A DNA stretch of 64,000 nucleotides from Dipylidium caninum (Eukaryota > Platyhelminthes > Cestoda > Cyclophyllidea > Dipylidiidae): NCBI GenBank assembly GCA_017562135.1, contig QEYB01000190.1, positions 102,292-166,291 on the forward strand. The letters run 5' to 3'. The notes beneath the pieces are model-generated. The model searched no databases and was not told where the DNA came from. It was given only the letters and a program-made list of their open reading frames with translations. A program made the position numbers and the translations under genes. Positions 23,995 to 37,330 of the stretch are shown piece by piece; position 1 is the first letter of the stretch, and each line of letters begins with the position of its first letter.

Positions 23995-24225
23995 TCGAGA
24001 ATCGAGCAAGAAGGAGGAGTCACAACAACCACAACAGTCACAATGAGAACAACAACAGTCTACGATTATCTTGTTGGAGGCTCCACGATTGCCCGAAGAG
24101 AAAGCAGCGGACGACTACTACGACCCCCAATAACCAGTTTCACATTTCGATAGCGCTTCCGCCCACCACACATCTCACACCTCATGTGCTGGTCTATAAG
24201 CTACTGCAACAGTTGCCTTAATTAT
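23995..24225 (+). pseudogene. Diverged copy of the 46.66-kb coding fragment
   Basis: Aligns with 46,660-46,880 in the same orientation. Shared protein-level pieces are HISI.LP, then VLV and QQLP before a stop codon, at matching spacing. Further upstream the frames differ between the copies, so at least one is broken. The overlapping 93-codon frame at 23,872-24,153 is in another register and is not supported. Confidence 0.4.
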
Positions 24226-24799
24226 TGTTAACTTCGCCGCTTAAAGTGGTCATGGGGAGTGTTGTGATACGGTAATACTCGAATTGTATCTGCGACAGAA
24301 AGACTGCCCCTTGCAAATTGAGTCACAGCTAAATCGCACCTTATTCTCCTCCTTCCACCCTCGCCCCTTCTCTTGCCGTCTCTCCCTTCCTCTCTCATCC
24401 TCGCGACTATTAGCCTCTTATTGCCTGCATTGTAGAAGCATACCACCTCGCTCCTTTTGCACTTGTTTTGCTGAGTGTCGAGCGACGCAGACGGAAGCGG
24501 AGTATGAGACGGAGGCAGTGAGAAAACGAAGAAAATCACTTGATAACATAGCTAAATGCGTAACTCTAATCCACGCCACGTCTGTTGGTTTAGTAGTTTA
24601 GGGTGCTAAATCCCCATTCCCTCCCCTAGAGTTATTTGAATAAGGACATACAGTAAGTGTAATATACGTAGCCTGAGCCTAATTTCTAGCATTTGTTACC
24701 TTCTTCGCCTTCTCACTGCCATACATGCTAGTTTGGTGTCTGCCCTGAAATTCACAAGTCAAAGAAGGGAAACAGGGAATGGAAAAGGAGCAGGAAAAT

Positions 24800-25050
24800 G
24801 AAAGCAAACGGTCATGACCGAGTAAGGTTGAAGAGGATGGGACGAGAGGTAGAGGGAGGATGGAGTTGAGAGAAACTGTGCTAAGTAAAGGCGGTATTAG
24901 GCGATGGCAAAATTATGTTTAGCTGAATGGAAAATCGGGTCCTGTGTGCCCGCAATTACCGCTAACATATTTATATCTCAATTCGCTGACGCTTTTGGGC
25001 CTCGCGGTTGATAGAGAGCGGGATACATTTGAAATACCCCAAAGGCGCCT
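24800..25050 (+). repeat. Direct segmental duplicate (partner 53,940-54,265)
   Basis: Shared blocks in order: aaaatcgggtcc, aattcgctgacgctttt/c, ggcctcgc, catttgaaatacccc/g. The partner has an extra stretch of about 60 bp. Confidence 0.75.
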
Positions 25051-26117
25051 AACGTACAGTCGAGTGAAGAAGTGCGAGAAAAGGCGGAGAAAGTCGTTGG
25101 AAGAAAATTGAGTTAATGATCTCCACGAGATTGAGGAACAGAAGGAGGTACCGGATTGGGACTAACACTATAAAGCCTCTTAAGGTTGCCATAACTTCTT
25201 ATGTGAGAATTGGCCACTCCAATGCCAAAGGAAAGGAATTCGTCTTCTGCGAAACAGGTCGAGTTGGATACCCGTAAGATGCAATGGAACATGCGCGAAG
25301 AAGAACGAAAAAGTCGCACACACCCAGCTTCAGTGGTACAGAATGTGCCTATCGTCGATTGTCTCCTAAAAAAGAAAATAGTGCTCCTGGACTCCACGGA
25401 ACAGAAGTGGAAGTCGAACAGTAGTAGCCAGTAAATCGAGAAATTAGACGTCATGACAAACAAGAAGGCGATCTGAGGCAAGACTTGGTGATTTTAGATG
25501 GACGGCATCGCTTCTGTCGAAGGATCAATCGTGCCGTGCGCAGGATTTCCGAGGATGTGGAAGATTTGTTATTTTACCCCTCATCCTCTGTTTCACGGTC
25601 AGTGGAAAGCAGCATATATTGACGATTGACTCATTCAATGCTGAGGAGGCGATTCTTCCGTGGACCTTCTATTAACTCGACTTGCATATCGGTAGTCGCA
25701 GTTCTGTTTGCTGTAACATTTAAACTCTTAGGGTGAAAGCCAAACATCTATCTGGATTCGTTTTTTCGAAGTTCTTCGCCAAGATGTTGATTTCTGTGGG
25801 CCTGCTCTCCTTTATTTCAGCCAAAAATTACCTTTTCATACTTCGCACCTCCCATTATCAGCTCCACTCACCTTTTATTCTCAACTCTGTCCGCAATCGG
25901 ACGAGATGGTGTCGTGTTCTGGGCGTTCATTAGTAAACGAAAAGAGCAGCACATCGCACTGCTCATTTCTCACGACGGCTCCGTCCCTTATCGCTGGCAC
26001 GATTTCGTTTCGGGAGAACACTTGGTATGAAAGTATTCACAGTGTAAGTGCCCCCTCGGCTTGAATTCTTTTCAGACTGGAGGCGAACAAGTTCAGTTAC
26101 CTGCCCGTAAGTAGCTT

Positions 26118-26363
26118 ATGGATGGAATGGGGTGCCGGACGAAGAGCCCCACACCTTCTTTTGGTTGTCATTCTTGGGTGTTACTTGAAAAATCGGAGCC
26201 CGATGCTATAGTCATTTGCCGACTTGGCGAGACTTCTGTCTCTCGTGCGGTTTCTATGCTTTCGACAATGTCGTCATCGAAGTTTCTCGATAAAGTCGGT
26301 GGTCACTTTCAGCATGTCGTGAATATTCCGCACAGAAATCAGAGTCGACAGTCCGCAACATAA
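26118..26363 (+). CDS. Conserved unknown frame, copy 1
   Basis: 81 codons. The last about 55 residues align without gaps to the frame at 61,408-61,620: KSEPDA against KSKSDA, then LG.T.VSR.V..LST.S.S.FL, then G....HV....H.NQ.R, both ending at stops a few codons apart. Keeping one frame in two diverged copies suggests descent from a coding exon. I do not recognise the family. The upstream methionine may not be the real start. Confidence 0.35.
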   Translation: MDGMGCRTKSPTPSFGCHSWVLLEKSEPDAIVICRLGETSVSRAVSMLSTMSSSKFLDKVGGHFQHVVNIPHRNQSRQSAT

Positions 26364-27479
26364 TCATTAAAAATTGCAGGTTCTCCGGTCTCCTGCTACC
26401 TTCTGCATGGTGCCAGTCCTTCAACTTCTCTACACGCATTGGTCTGATAAGGATTTCAGGGAATTTGGCAACTGTAATGAGATGGAATGTTTCTTAACTT
26501 GTCAAAATAACAACGCGAGTCAAGTAAAAGGAAGAAGAGGAAGGAGGTCTTCCCATATAGTTTATAAAATTGAGGTGGCAAGTGGCGTTAAGACCGTAAG
26601 AAGTTTTGACCCATGGCGGGCGATCCTCTCACAGCCTTACCTATTCCCTTTAAATCGTTCACTGTTGCCTACTTAAATTCTATCAATAGACTAGCGAAGT
26701 GCAGCCTTCGCGAAACATCCTCCTTGCGGTTTGGGATGCGGTGTATTGCTATGTGCCGCAAAGCATTATGGCGACAAGTTGGAGGATCACGTTACTCAAT
26801 GACTCTCATCTCTTGTTCTGACATGTGACTTGCCGAGATTAGGCGGGTCGGGCGGAGCGGGGAAGGAGGAGTTGGCTCCAATTTATATTTCAAGACGCTG
26901 GAAGGAGAAGTTTCTACCTTTCGCCGTCATGTCATCCCACAAACTTCGGCCTCTATCCCCTCGACAGTGACATGAACTTGTGTCAGTCTGGCTGCGCCAG
27001 AGGCAGGCAAGCCAGGCGGCCTCGTCAGCAGTGCAGTGAAACCTGAGACCCACTCAGAGAGAGTGAGAGGTGGGTTGCCTGAGAGGATCACAACTCAATT
27101 AGCTGAGCCACCGTAAAATGTTCGTGACAGGTGTGTAACCGTGCGCCCGTTCATCTGTGGGTCCCCACCTCGGCAGGAAATACAGCTTTGCTAAATACCT
27201 GTCAACCTTTCTTCCGACACTCGACTTACCACGATGTGGTGTACGGCACGAATGACGCTGAGCAAAGTAGGCCAATGCAGAGCTGGTCAGGTCGTAACGA
27301 GAAAGAGCTGCGTATGGTTCTTTTGTCAAGGTGGAGGGAGGAGAAGCCCCATGTTTACCCGTCATGACATCCAACCACCTCCGATCTCTACACCCAGGCA
27401 CTTTTCCCCACTCACCCGTCTCCTCACTGCAATGGGATGTAGGAGACGGATACCAGAGGCGGTCACCGAGAAGATGCAA

Positions 27480-27860
27480 AGCACCCCTTCGCTTTATCAA
27501 TTTACTTCTTCAGGTAAGCACTGCGATTGTTGGACCTGCATGGACTTCGACATCTTTCATATCTCTTGAGACACACTAAACAAAACGTTTTAGTGCCAGG
27601 TTTTGTTGTTTCCATTGATGTGTGTTTCGCTCACGTACTTGATTGCAATTCGTTGCAGTTGACGTCACACAGTTCAAAGGACATCCATAGTGCCAACCAC
27701 GAAAGAATCGAAGGATTGCTAGAAGAACTGTAGGACCAGAGAGAAAGGCAGCTCGCGAACTTTCCTTCGCGAGATGCTCTTTACGCACATCGGACACACA
27801 GTTATTAGCACAGGATTCAAAAGAGCCGGTCATCATGCGGTTCACAGCAGTACTTGAGTA
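27480..27860 (+). repeat. Inverted segmental duplicate (partner 59,145-59,530)
   Basis: Matches the reverse complement of 59,145-59,530: shared gatgcaaagca, ttcttcaggt, tggacttcgacat, gagacaca, agttcaaaggacat and ggttcacag.agtact. Frames differ, so no gene is called. Confidence 0.7.
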
Positions 27861-28239
27861 TAGCCACATCGCCACTTCGCGCAGTGTTTACCGCTTAGTC
27901 TTCACTAAGATAGACGAAAGCATTAGTCTTTGCAGCCACTGGCGTGGCAACGGCATGAGAACACAGGGTGTAAGGTAGGCCTTTCACTTGCCACGAAAGA
28001 GGTGACCAAATAAAGAGGAGAAGGTGTAATAGAATGATCATTGGCTCAGAAATTAGAGAAGATTCATTTGCGTCAAAGGAAGCAAGAGGAGCGGGGCTGT
28101 CAACAGAAGTGAAGGGAAGGCCTTCAACTCGAGGGCACACTAGAGTGAAGAACGAATGCCTCTCGCCTGTCACACGACTAACTGTTGGGTCTACGCGTGT
28201 AACTTTTATCCTAATCAGGGAGCCATGGAGCACGAGAAG

Positions 28240-31200
28240 TTCTGATGTGTGCCAAGACTACTGCAAAGGCGACCTCATGCCTCACCAGCCTTCATTCGTG
28301 GTGTCGTCGAGTGTCCCACACACGTCCAAGTAGGTGCTGAACAATCGCCCATCACACCCGTCAGCACTTCATAACCTGTGCTTCGCACAACTGTCCAATA
28401 GCGTCGCATGTGAATAATGGGTATGAGATATCTCGATGAGAGGAAGCCGACTGCTAGACGGTGCCGCTCGAAGACGACCTCAGAATGTCAACCAAAGTCA
28501 TTTCTTTTCGACTCGTCTTGTTTCATCCAGATTCCCTAAAATATACACTACATTGTGTTTGTCTACAACGCTGGATTTCATTTTGTCCCACATAATTAGT
28601 TTGATGCACCTCTATTCCTAAAACCGTTTGAGGAAAGCGCTTGTTCTTGGACAACATGTTTCCGCCTTTTTCGCAACAACCATGGCTGATTTAAGAAATA
28701 TTCCACCGCCACTTGCGGCGACCGTGTTGAGTTGAGATTAGCCAGCAACCAACTACTTTGTCCCAACTGTCCGTCCAGTTCTACACAACCACCTACAAGA
28801 TGTCAGTCGTCATGGTGGTATTGGACAAACGAGAGGTAACCCATCCATGCGAGGAATCTTATGGGTGATAGACTCGGATTTATCAAGTCTACCATATTCC
28901 TCTCATTGCACACAAATTCTAGACCTATTTCAATTGCGAAGAGAACGCCATTCGAGTCGGCTTAGTGAGGTAGAGGGACACAAAGGGTTTAGGCAGGGAA
29001 ACGCGTGCCTACCCCAAGCAGATGCGTGGTCACTGTGTGAAAGTCGATCTGGCGTCCGAGCAGGAATCAGTGGGTGAATGAATTGCAGTCAGGTGAGCTC
29101 ACCGTATGCAAAATTCCTTCCTTAGACGAGCTGCGGTGAAGTCGACTCAAGAAGAGACTATAAAATTCAGTTGAGAAGGCTGTGCTAGGTGACTGAGCGA
29201 ACAGCGTGAAAAGTACTGTCATTGCTACTTCCTACATGACCAGCTTCTATCTTCGTTGCTCGCCACTGAGGGAACCTTCCACTGTTTGAATCTCCCCCCC
29301 CTCCAATAAAGGCAATCACTGCCCTGGGGAGTAACCAAACGAACTAGTGTCGGTCGCAATCGCATTTGAACCGTTTCATCTGACCGAGCAGAACGTGGGT
29401 AAGTGGGACTACTGAGCACAGCATAAGAGTCAGACAGAAACAAATAACATGAGGAAACCGAGATCTTCCGAGAAACAAGATAAAGAAAAGCAGCAAATTA
29501 GTGCTCACGCCCTTTTCCACATGGGCTTGTTAAATCAAGTGGAGTTGATGCCACATTTAAGTTGCGTACAAAGATTTCGACGGAGAGGAAAGCTGATGGC
29601 AATCAACTGAGGTCGGGCGGACTACGCTGTGCTCGCACACGACATCTCTAGTCGGAAAGAAATAAGGGGGTCCTCCTCTCTGCTTTCTCTCCATATAACA
29701 CGAGATTCAGCCACGTCTTTCACACCTACTGCTAATGCCTTGCTTCTCCACTACTGGCACTGTTTCCCTTTAAATTCCCCTTGCAGTCTTTGTTTAGGCG
29801 CCTATCGAATTTTTCTTCCAATTAACCTCACCTCAACGTAAATTGAGATAGCAAATGAGCAAATGCGCGTAGCTTAATATTATTTTGGCAACGCGCACTC
29901 GTAGCTACTGACTTCTGTTTACGCGTCGTTTCGTGGAAGATGTAAGGTAATGACGACATCCTTAATCAGGGACGCAAAATTGCTTGGACGACGGTGCACT
30001 TGAGGAGGCACGGACGTTATCGTCGTCCAACGCATCGCCATCTATCAACTGCTACCTACACTTCATGCCCTACCCCTTCCCGCAACGAACTCTCCCGTGG
30101 TTTCGAAAAGCCTGGACCGGTAAACCAGAGCTCCCGAGGTAGTTGGGTGTCCTCATGACGTGGGGGAAAGAAAAGTTTGCGGGACTTGTAGCCTTCTCGT
30201 GTGGAAGCAGATGATGTTGTTATGCTGGACTCCGTGTTGGAACACGCGATAAATCTTCGAAAATGCGCAGAGGTATTGGAAACAGAGCTGCTGAGATCGA
30301 GATGCTATAAGTCTCCCACCCATTAACCGATCACAGTACTTGTCAGCAATCCATCAGGTAAGCCTTTGTCCAAGTCTTTGGAGATGCTGCCTGTAGACCG
30401 CGCGGCTTGTGGGAAGATTGTCTAGTGCAGTTGCATCGGCTCTGGCGGTTGGCCAGATTTCAATCATAAGTACATCAGCAAGAAGCGCAGTCCACTAATA
30501 AAAGATAAGTAATAGCGGAGTGATAGGAGTGGTAAACAGGCACTCGGGCCTCCTTTGTTCATTCTTTTCGGACGAATGTGTTTGCACTACAGATGAAGAG
30601 GAAAGATTACTACTTAAGTGTCACACGAGGATTTGCATGACTGGTTTAAAAGGATAGCGACTTGGAAAAAGTCGGAAATACTGTGGGAATAGTGCTTTTG
30701 ATAAGAATAAATCTGTTCAGCTGGGACGATCTTTACTAGACAGATGATTTTCACACCCTCCACGGAGAGCTGCGCTATGTCTTATTGGACTGAAGAAGCC
30801 GTTGACTAAAGGCTCTGAGGACACTCAGATTAAGATAGGTTGCTGGCCTGTCTTAAGGTCCATTTCCAAAGGTGCGCAGAGCAGGTCGATAAACTGGCGT
30901 TTTCGTGGCTTCACTGGCTCAGAAAGCGTCTATCGCGACCATCGTGGCTCGCATGTTACGGAGACAGGCGCAGATGACGTGGCAATGGAGGAAATGGCGA
31001 GAAAAGTGTTTCACAGAACTCGCCAGAGGATCGGAGATGTAGGCGTCATGGTAAGACGCGAACCATGTAGGTCGGGAAGTGTTGTAGTCGGCTGGACGGC
31101 GTTGCATCCGAAGATGGGTCAGTCGCGCTGTGCAGAGGATTTTCAGTGGATATAGGGAATTTTGCATTCCAACCCTTCATCCTCCTTCACCTCGCCCCTT

Positions 31201-32620
31201 TTCCATATGTCACTTTGAGATATCGTAGTCCACAAACAAAATCTTTGTTAAATCACAGAGACGACAATCACTGTTTCAACCAACTCCCACACCTTTCTAC
31301 TCCTGCTCCACCGCAGCAACACGCGCTTGAGGTGGGAAACGAGGAAAAATGAAAACATCTCTATCAACGCTGGGTTCAACGTAAAATTGCTGTAATGGCA
31401 TTCTTTCGCTAGTTAACCGCCTTACTCCCTCTCGACTGCGAACCCTCCACATTTATGCAACAAATAGAAGAAAGTACGGCACGAAATATTGGCGAGACAC
31501 AGGTGAGAGATGGCACGTGTCGTGTGGGAAGTGTGGAAAGAAGGCGAGACGCCCTGGTTGGGTGGGGATAAGTGAGAGGAGGATGACGGCCAGGGAATAA
31601 GCCACATTGAGCGACGATAGACACATTATCTGCTCATTAAACTATTTTGCAAGGCCCCGTCGACCCCCTTCTAGTCAACCAGCCAGGTTTGCTGTGCTGC
31701 TTGCAGTGTTTACAATTTAATATGGGTATGGCAAACAGCCCTGTCTGAGCACATGAGTTGGCACTTAAGAATGGGCGAAGCGAGGCTGGTATAAAGTAGA
31801 CGAATAGAGAGTTTGGATCTCGGATTAAAGTTGTTTCATGACAATCACGGTTTGCTAGTCGCCAATGTTTAATGTGTCGCTGCTTATTAATCTCCTTTAA
31901 ATCAAAATGGAGTTGTTAACCCCCACCTCTGAACAGGCAAATTGTGACCGGGATTTTACGAAAAAAGCAGCCACATTCCCACCCTACTTATAACTGTTAG
32001 TAAAAATGGTTGGTCAGTGGACCAAACGACCCCGTCTTCGCCGTCATTCGGTGCCTCATAGGGTGCCTTATCCCAATGTAAATCAAGTAGGAGTGCTGTC
32101 ACCCCACTTTGGGGTCATATGATGATCAGTCTCATTATGATAGTTTTTTTAGAGTAGTTTTAACGCAACTCATCTATCGGACACTTAATGATGTTATTGC
32201 GATGTCTCTTATATGCTCGAAATAATTTCCTCTTTATGCCTCAGATTTATTCTTACCTGTATTTCCTCTGTTCGTATATTGCTCTCTTTATTGCCACATG
32301 TCTCGCTTTTCCATGGATTCCTCTTTCCTATTTAGGTTGCCACTTTCAATCATTCGCTTCACTCTAATTCATTTCCCAAACGTTAGTGCACTTCGTTTCA
32401 TGACAAATACATTACACGATGCTTTAGTACTTACAAAGAATACAGCATTAGGCATGTCTATTTTCTCTCAAGCTTTGGCTACAGCTCATACTTTTGTTCT
32501 CATTTGGATATCGGCTGAGAGGGCTTGTGGTCATTCTTGTGTCGCCATTGGTGGCGGCAAAATCTTTCCTGTTTGTCCACGAGCGGAAATTAAGGACCGC
32601 CTGACAAGCATTTAACTACG
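28240..32620. other. About 4.4 kb without a supported gene
   Basis: Only short frames without splice context, signal peptide or conservation. A C run lies at 29,295-29,302. Nothing else recognisable. Confidence 0.5.
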
Positions 32621-32629
32621 GAGGCGGGC

Positions 32630-35470
32630 CCCTTGTGAGAATAACTGACTTATTCTTCTTGCCCACCTTCCTGAGTGGTCTAATTTGACGTATAAGTATT
32701 GTAAACGTTCGGGAAGACCGTCGTTGGTAAATGGAAAGGATTTCCTTCTGAGTGAGGCAACGATTCGTTTCAGTTTCATCACACCTCACATTCACTTACT
32801 GTCACGTTCTCTTCAAGTGTCTCTCGACTTACTTGGTTTCCGAGTCGCCTCTGACTGCTGTTTTCGTCCACGTCTGCATCTTTACCGACGAGGGATTTCT
32901 GTGAGAGAGGCGTCTCCAAATTTACTCTCATCCTACAAAGCTCTGCTGAACCCGTTGCCAATTAAATGATTTAAGCTACAACAAGCTACAACAGTAAGAT
33001 CTAACATCCGACTTACCGTAGAGTGAGGCGTGCAGCTACTGTTTCAGCCTGCGATAGACCGATAGATATCTCCCCTAGAAAATTAGCAGACGGATAAGAA
33101 ATTTGCTGTGGTGCATCTTATGGCAAGATTGCAGGCTGGCGGAAAAAGGAACACCAGGACGAAGCAATAAGGCGACGACCCTGCGTGGGTGCTTGCACAG
33201 CACACAGACAGACACACGCACGAACTCTCGAGGGGGGAATTGGGTGATTGGATGTGCTCCTGTGACTGTATTAGACCCTGTGACAACTTGTCCTCTCGAC
33301 CTGTGCCAATCAGCGTGGCTCTCATGCCCCGACAGCCGTGGTGGGAGGCGTCGAACACGGTGAGGTCAGTCTTAGGCCACTGAGACAGAACTCCTCGCCT
33401 TGGATGAGAACGTCGTTGCCGACCCTTTCACTCTACCCTTCCGCGGGCCGCGTTCTGCGTGAAGAAGTAGAGGGAAGTGTTGACAGTTGACACTTCCCCA
33501 CCATAGGAGTTGACATTCTGCAGGCCGAAAAATTGCAAGCACAGACTCCTGAGTTGCTGTCCACCTCGTGGGGCAAGCACTTTCCCCACCATTTTCAAAG
33601 AATTACTTTCCTCCCTCATCATTTCCACCATGCAACCACCTCATTTCAACGCTTTACGCACGCATATACGCCATGCAAAATCATTTCTTCTGTTTAATTG
33701 GTGCTACAAATGGCAAGCGTGGAAAGACAAAGGGGGAAAATGTGAGGCGGGAGAATCTTTCATTTCAGTAGAAGTTGGAGGGGGAACAGAAGGCAAATCC
33801 GTGGCATGGGGAGATTCACTTCGGCTGGGCAAGGCGGCTGCTGGATTGCGAGTGTGTGCCTAGAGTGGGGGATGTTTGGACATGAAACCATGTCTTCTTA
33901 CCTAACGCGTCGTCTCACCTGCCCGTTTCCTTGCACCTAGACGATAGTGTTTGATGATGCTCTTCTTCTGAGCGCCAAAATTCTCCTTGTGCAGTTGATA
34001 AGATTTGCGTTGTCTGCATAGAGGCGATTCAAATCAGAATGCGAGGCAACTCTTCTTGCATTGCATTGTAGAATAATCAACAGCTGTATTTCGAAGATTC
34101 TGTGAAGAAGTACTTCAAAATATACTACATCGCGTTATTTCGCCAATTTGCTCCTCCTCGTCATCGTCGTCGTCGTCGTCGTAATTGAGCTGGACGTGGC
34201 ATCAGAGCTGATCGAGTTATCGTTAATATTGAAGGTCGATAAAGACGAGTTGTGGTAATCAATGTCCACACCGTGAGACTGAAGAATGCTTCGACAGTGG
34301 TAATCGTCTGTCAAATGAGACAGTTGCTCCAATTGGGCAAGTAGTAGACTGTCCGTGCTTCCCATCCAGTTGTCAGGGGAAAGGGGGCGACCATTTCGCA
34401 CTGTAAATGTTTGCAACAGTGGGCCCCAGTCAACGATCAGTAGATTGTTCGAGTGTGCCAGAGCGTTTTGTGGGACGTCTAACTGGTTGTTCTCTACCTT
34501 GTTGTATTACGACAAGCGTCCCTGAATTTCATCACCGATTTGCCATAGCTTGGCTTTCTTATCATCATGTAAATGTTTAAAATTTCCACACTCCCAGCCC
34601 TTACGGGAGCTTGTGGAATGTCCAATCCTCCAGGAGGTTTGAAGTGAGTTCGTGCGCCCTCTTGATTCAGCGTCTTCAAATGCAAAAACCCACGACGGTG
34701 TTGAATTCAATAAACGTAGTTAGGAAGTCAAGAGGGAACATGCAATTCTGTGCCATTACTCACCGACAAGTGTCCCATGGCGGTCTACCTTGTGTAGACT
34801 CCGGTAATGTGGGGGACTGTGGGCATCGAGGTGGATGAGAAGAAGGAAGTAGATTGAATGCCACACCGTCCACTGAATGGGCGTCACCTCAACAAGATTT
34901 GTTATCCAGGATAGCGTAAGGGTGACATGGCATCAGGACTAGTGTCGTAAGGACATAGACCAAGCGGAATACGGCCAGATTGGCGTCTCGTACAAAGGCT
35001 CCTCGTCCGCGTCTTCAGACTCGAGACGAATATGAATCAGAAAACAAAACGAAGGCGTTTTCACTCCCCAAATAGCGACCTTCGCTCCTCCCAACCTCCA
35101 ACTGCCCTCTGACCCGTGTCACTCGCTTATTTGTGGTCATTCTGAAGTTAGCCTCCTGATTAGCTTTTGGCCGTTCGACTTCTTACTATCATTCATCGAA
35201 CACCAGCGACCTCCTAAACACCGGCTATTGCAGTTCGCTGTCATAGTTTGCCACCGACAATACGTACGCACATCCACAAAGAGCAATCACCGGCTCCGAC
35301 AACGCGATTGTAAACACGGACGTTCTACTAAATGCAGAATTAGAGCAAACTGTCGGCTTTGACAATCGATCAATTCTGCCCTGACATTCCTTCGCTTACT
35401 GATTGAGGAGTTGCAGAGAGGCAGTTGGGGGCCAGGAGTTGGTGTCAAACGTACACCCCACCTCACCACA
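32630..35470 (+). repeat. Direct segmental duplicate (partner 55,910-59,120)
   Basis: Four blocks match in the same order: 32,630-33,060 with 55,910-56,510; 33,085-33,380 with 56,520-56,790; 33,500-34,400 with 56,820-57,560; 35,290-35,470 with 57,660-57,720 and 59,080-59,120. Indels abound and no long frame is shared. A (CGT)n run lies at 34,166-34,182. Confidence 0.75.
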
Positions 35471-36064
35471 GGCGCAAACTCATGTCCGGCTCAAAGGAGG
35501 TACAGCGACCATTGATTACACTCACTCTCCACCACTCGGGAGCGACTCTAGTGAAGCAAACCTGCGCGATAACGAGGCTATGCAGAGAGAACGGACTGCG
35601 ACACCATTGTTTTACTGGGGTGGTGTGACAGTGAGAGAGACGACCTCACTCTCCTGTGGCAAGACGAGTTCGTGACGACATGGGGGCGGGGCTGATGCGA
35701 TATCGTGTAGAAGGGTGAAGTAAAGCGGGGAGGGTGGCCCCCCCCGTAATGTAGGCACTTGGCAGATTAAGACTTGCGCTTCCTTCGCTAGAGGAGTTAA
35801 GCTTGGCCAACAAACACTCACCGCTAAGTATCTTACATCACGTCTCTTTGGCACAGAAAGTCTGTCACGAATTTCCTTCCTGGTTGTGTTCTTCAATGAA
35901 GCCTTGCTTCCCGACGTGTCTAATGCAGACGAAAATGGCCATTGGTGTACCGAGACAGTAACAGTGGAATAGAGACAGCACAGACAGCGACTCCCACTCA
36001 GCAAAAATATCCGCGAATTGATAAGTGCCACTTTAATCGCCCATTTGATTGAACTCGCGGGAGT

Positions 36065-36300
36065 CGCGTGATGAAGCCTTAAATAGGCCCAAATGTCGGT
36101 CAGCTTCTTCTTTACTGCTGCTCAGGATGTACAGAGGAGCGGCACTTGATTATGCAAAAAGTTGAGATCAGTCGTCAGCTTCCAGCAGTCTGGTCCCTCA
36201 CGGGATCACTGGCAAACTGTGACTGTATGTCAGTTGATGAGTTTCATTCACGCCTGACATCACCTCGATTGAAACTCCGCGTCCCGTTCACCACATGCGC
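36065..36300 (-). mobile_element. Dispersed TATA-bearing repeat, copy D5
   Basis: Minus-strand copy of the repeat at 23,049. TATTTAAG reads on the minus strand at 36,078-36,085, and the ggagtttcaatcgagg block is near 36,270. Confidence 0.6.
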
Positions 36301-36634
36301 ATGGGAGGAGAGGACGGAGTAATAAATTTGAGACAGAGTTGGCGGATAGGATCCAATACGCTGAATTGAAGTAGGAGTAGAAGACGTGATTCGAGTTGGT
36401 GGAAGGTATTCAATGACTCCTCTCTACCTCACGTTGCAGTGTGGACGTGTGTGACTGCGGAGAGGGACGGCAGACTAACTCGTCGCCTTCGAATGGCTTT
36501 CTTCAACTCCGTGTTCAGGTGAGGGCATGTGAGTTGGCAAACTTCAATTAGGAGGTCTGGCGACTGAAGCTTTTTCGGTAAGCAGGGAGGAGTGGTTTCA
36601 GCTGAGAGTGAGGAGAGAGGACACAAGGAGCACC

Positions 36635-37330
36635 TTCTCACCGCAAGGAGTCCAAATCTACGTCTACTGCGGCACTGGCACAGGCTGTGAACGGGTCGCA
36701 TGGTGTTGCATCATCTGGGCTCACTCTCGTCGTGCTTACCTTATCGGCGCCGGCGCCTACCAAACGAAAGCTGGTTCAGTGCTGAGCATTTATAAGATAG
36801 CCTTTGACGTGCAGCCGACGTAAGCGTCATCAGAACTCCACTTCCGTGAGAGAAGTTTCGACTGACGAAGTCTGTGTGCTATTTGGGATCTTCGTGAAAT
36901 ACCCGATTCCTCAGGCAAGTACATTTGCGCGTTTCAAGCTGCTCCACTGCATTGTCTACTGACGAGAGCTTAAGGCGTCGCAACATCCTCGTGCCTCCTT
37001 ACCGCGAAAATGGTGCTGCCATGATCATTGGATGCCTACTCCCCACGGAAAATCAATGCCTTTCGCCCTAACTCTGTTCGCCACACTGGACACTTGTCAA
37101 GTTTGAGATTGCCTTTATTGAAGGAGCCTTCGGCAACACATGACGATTGCTCTATGCCTTGTCTTAATGCTCTAAACGGGGTAGAAGGGGGACTTCCCCA
37201 ACAGAGGGCTTCCCATGCATCAGACGCAGATTTGTTCAAAGTTTAATTGGTCGCAACCTTGTGGACATTACGCGTTGCACTACGTCTACGGCCAGATGGT
37301 CCACGTGGCTTAAAGGGTCCTCAAGAACGC
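36635..37330 (+). repeat. Direct segmental duplicate (partner 11,450-12,110)
   Basis: Second copy of the 11.5-kb segment. The short frame at 36,608-36,823 is not preserved in the partner. Confidence 0.75.
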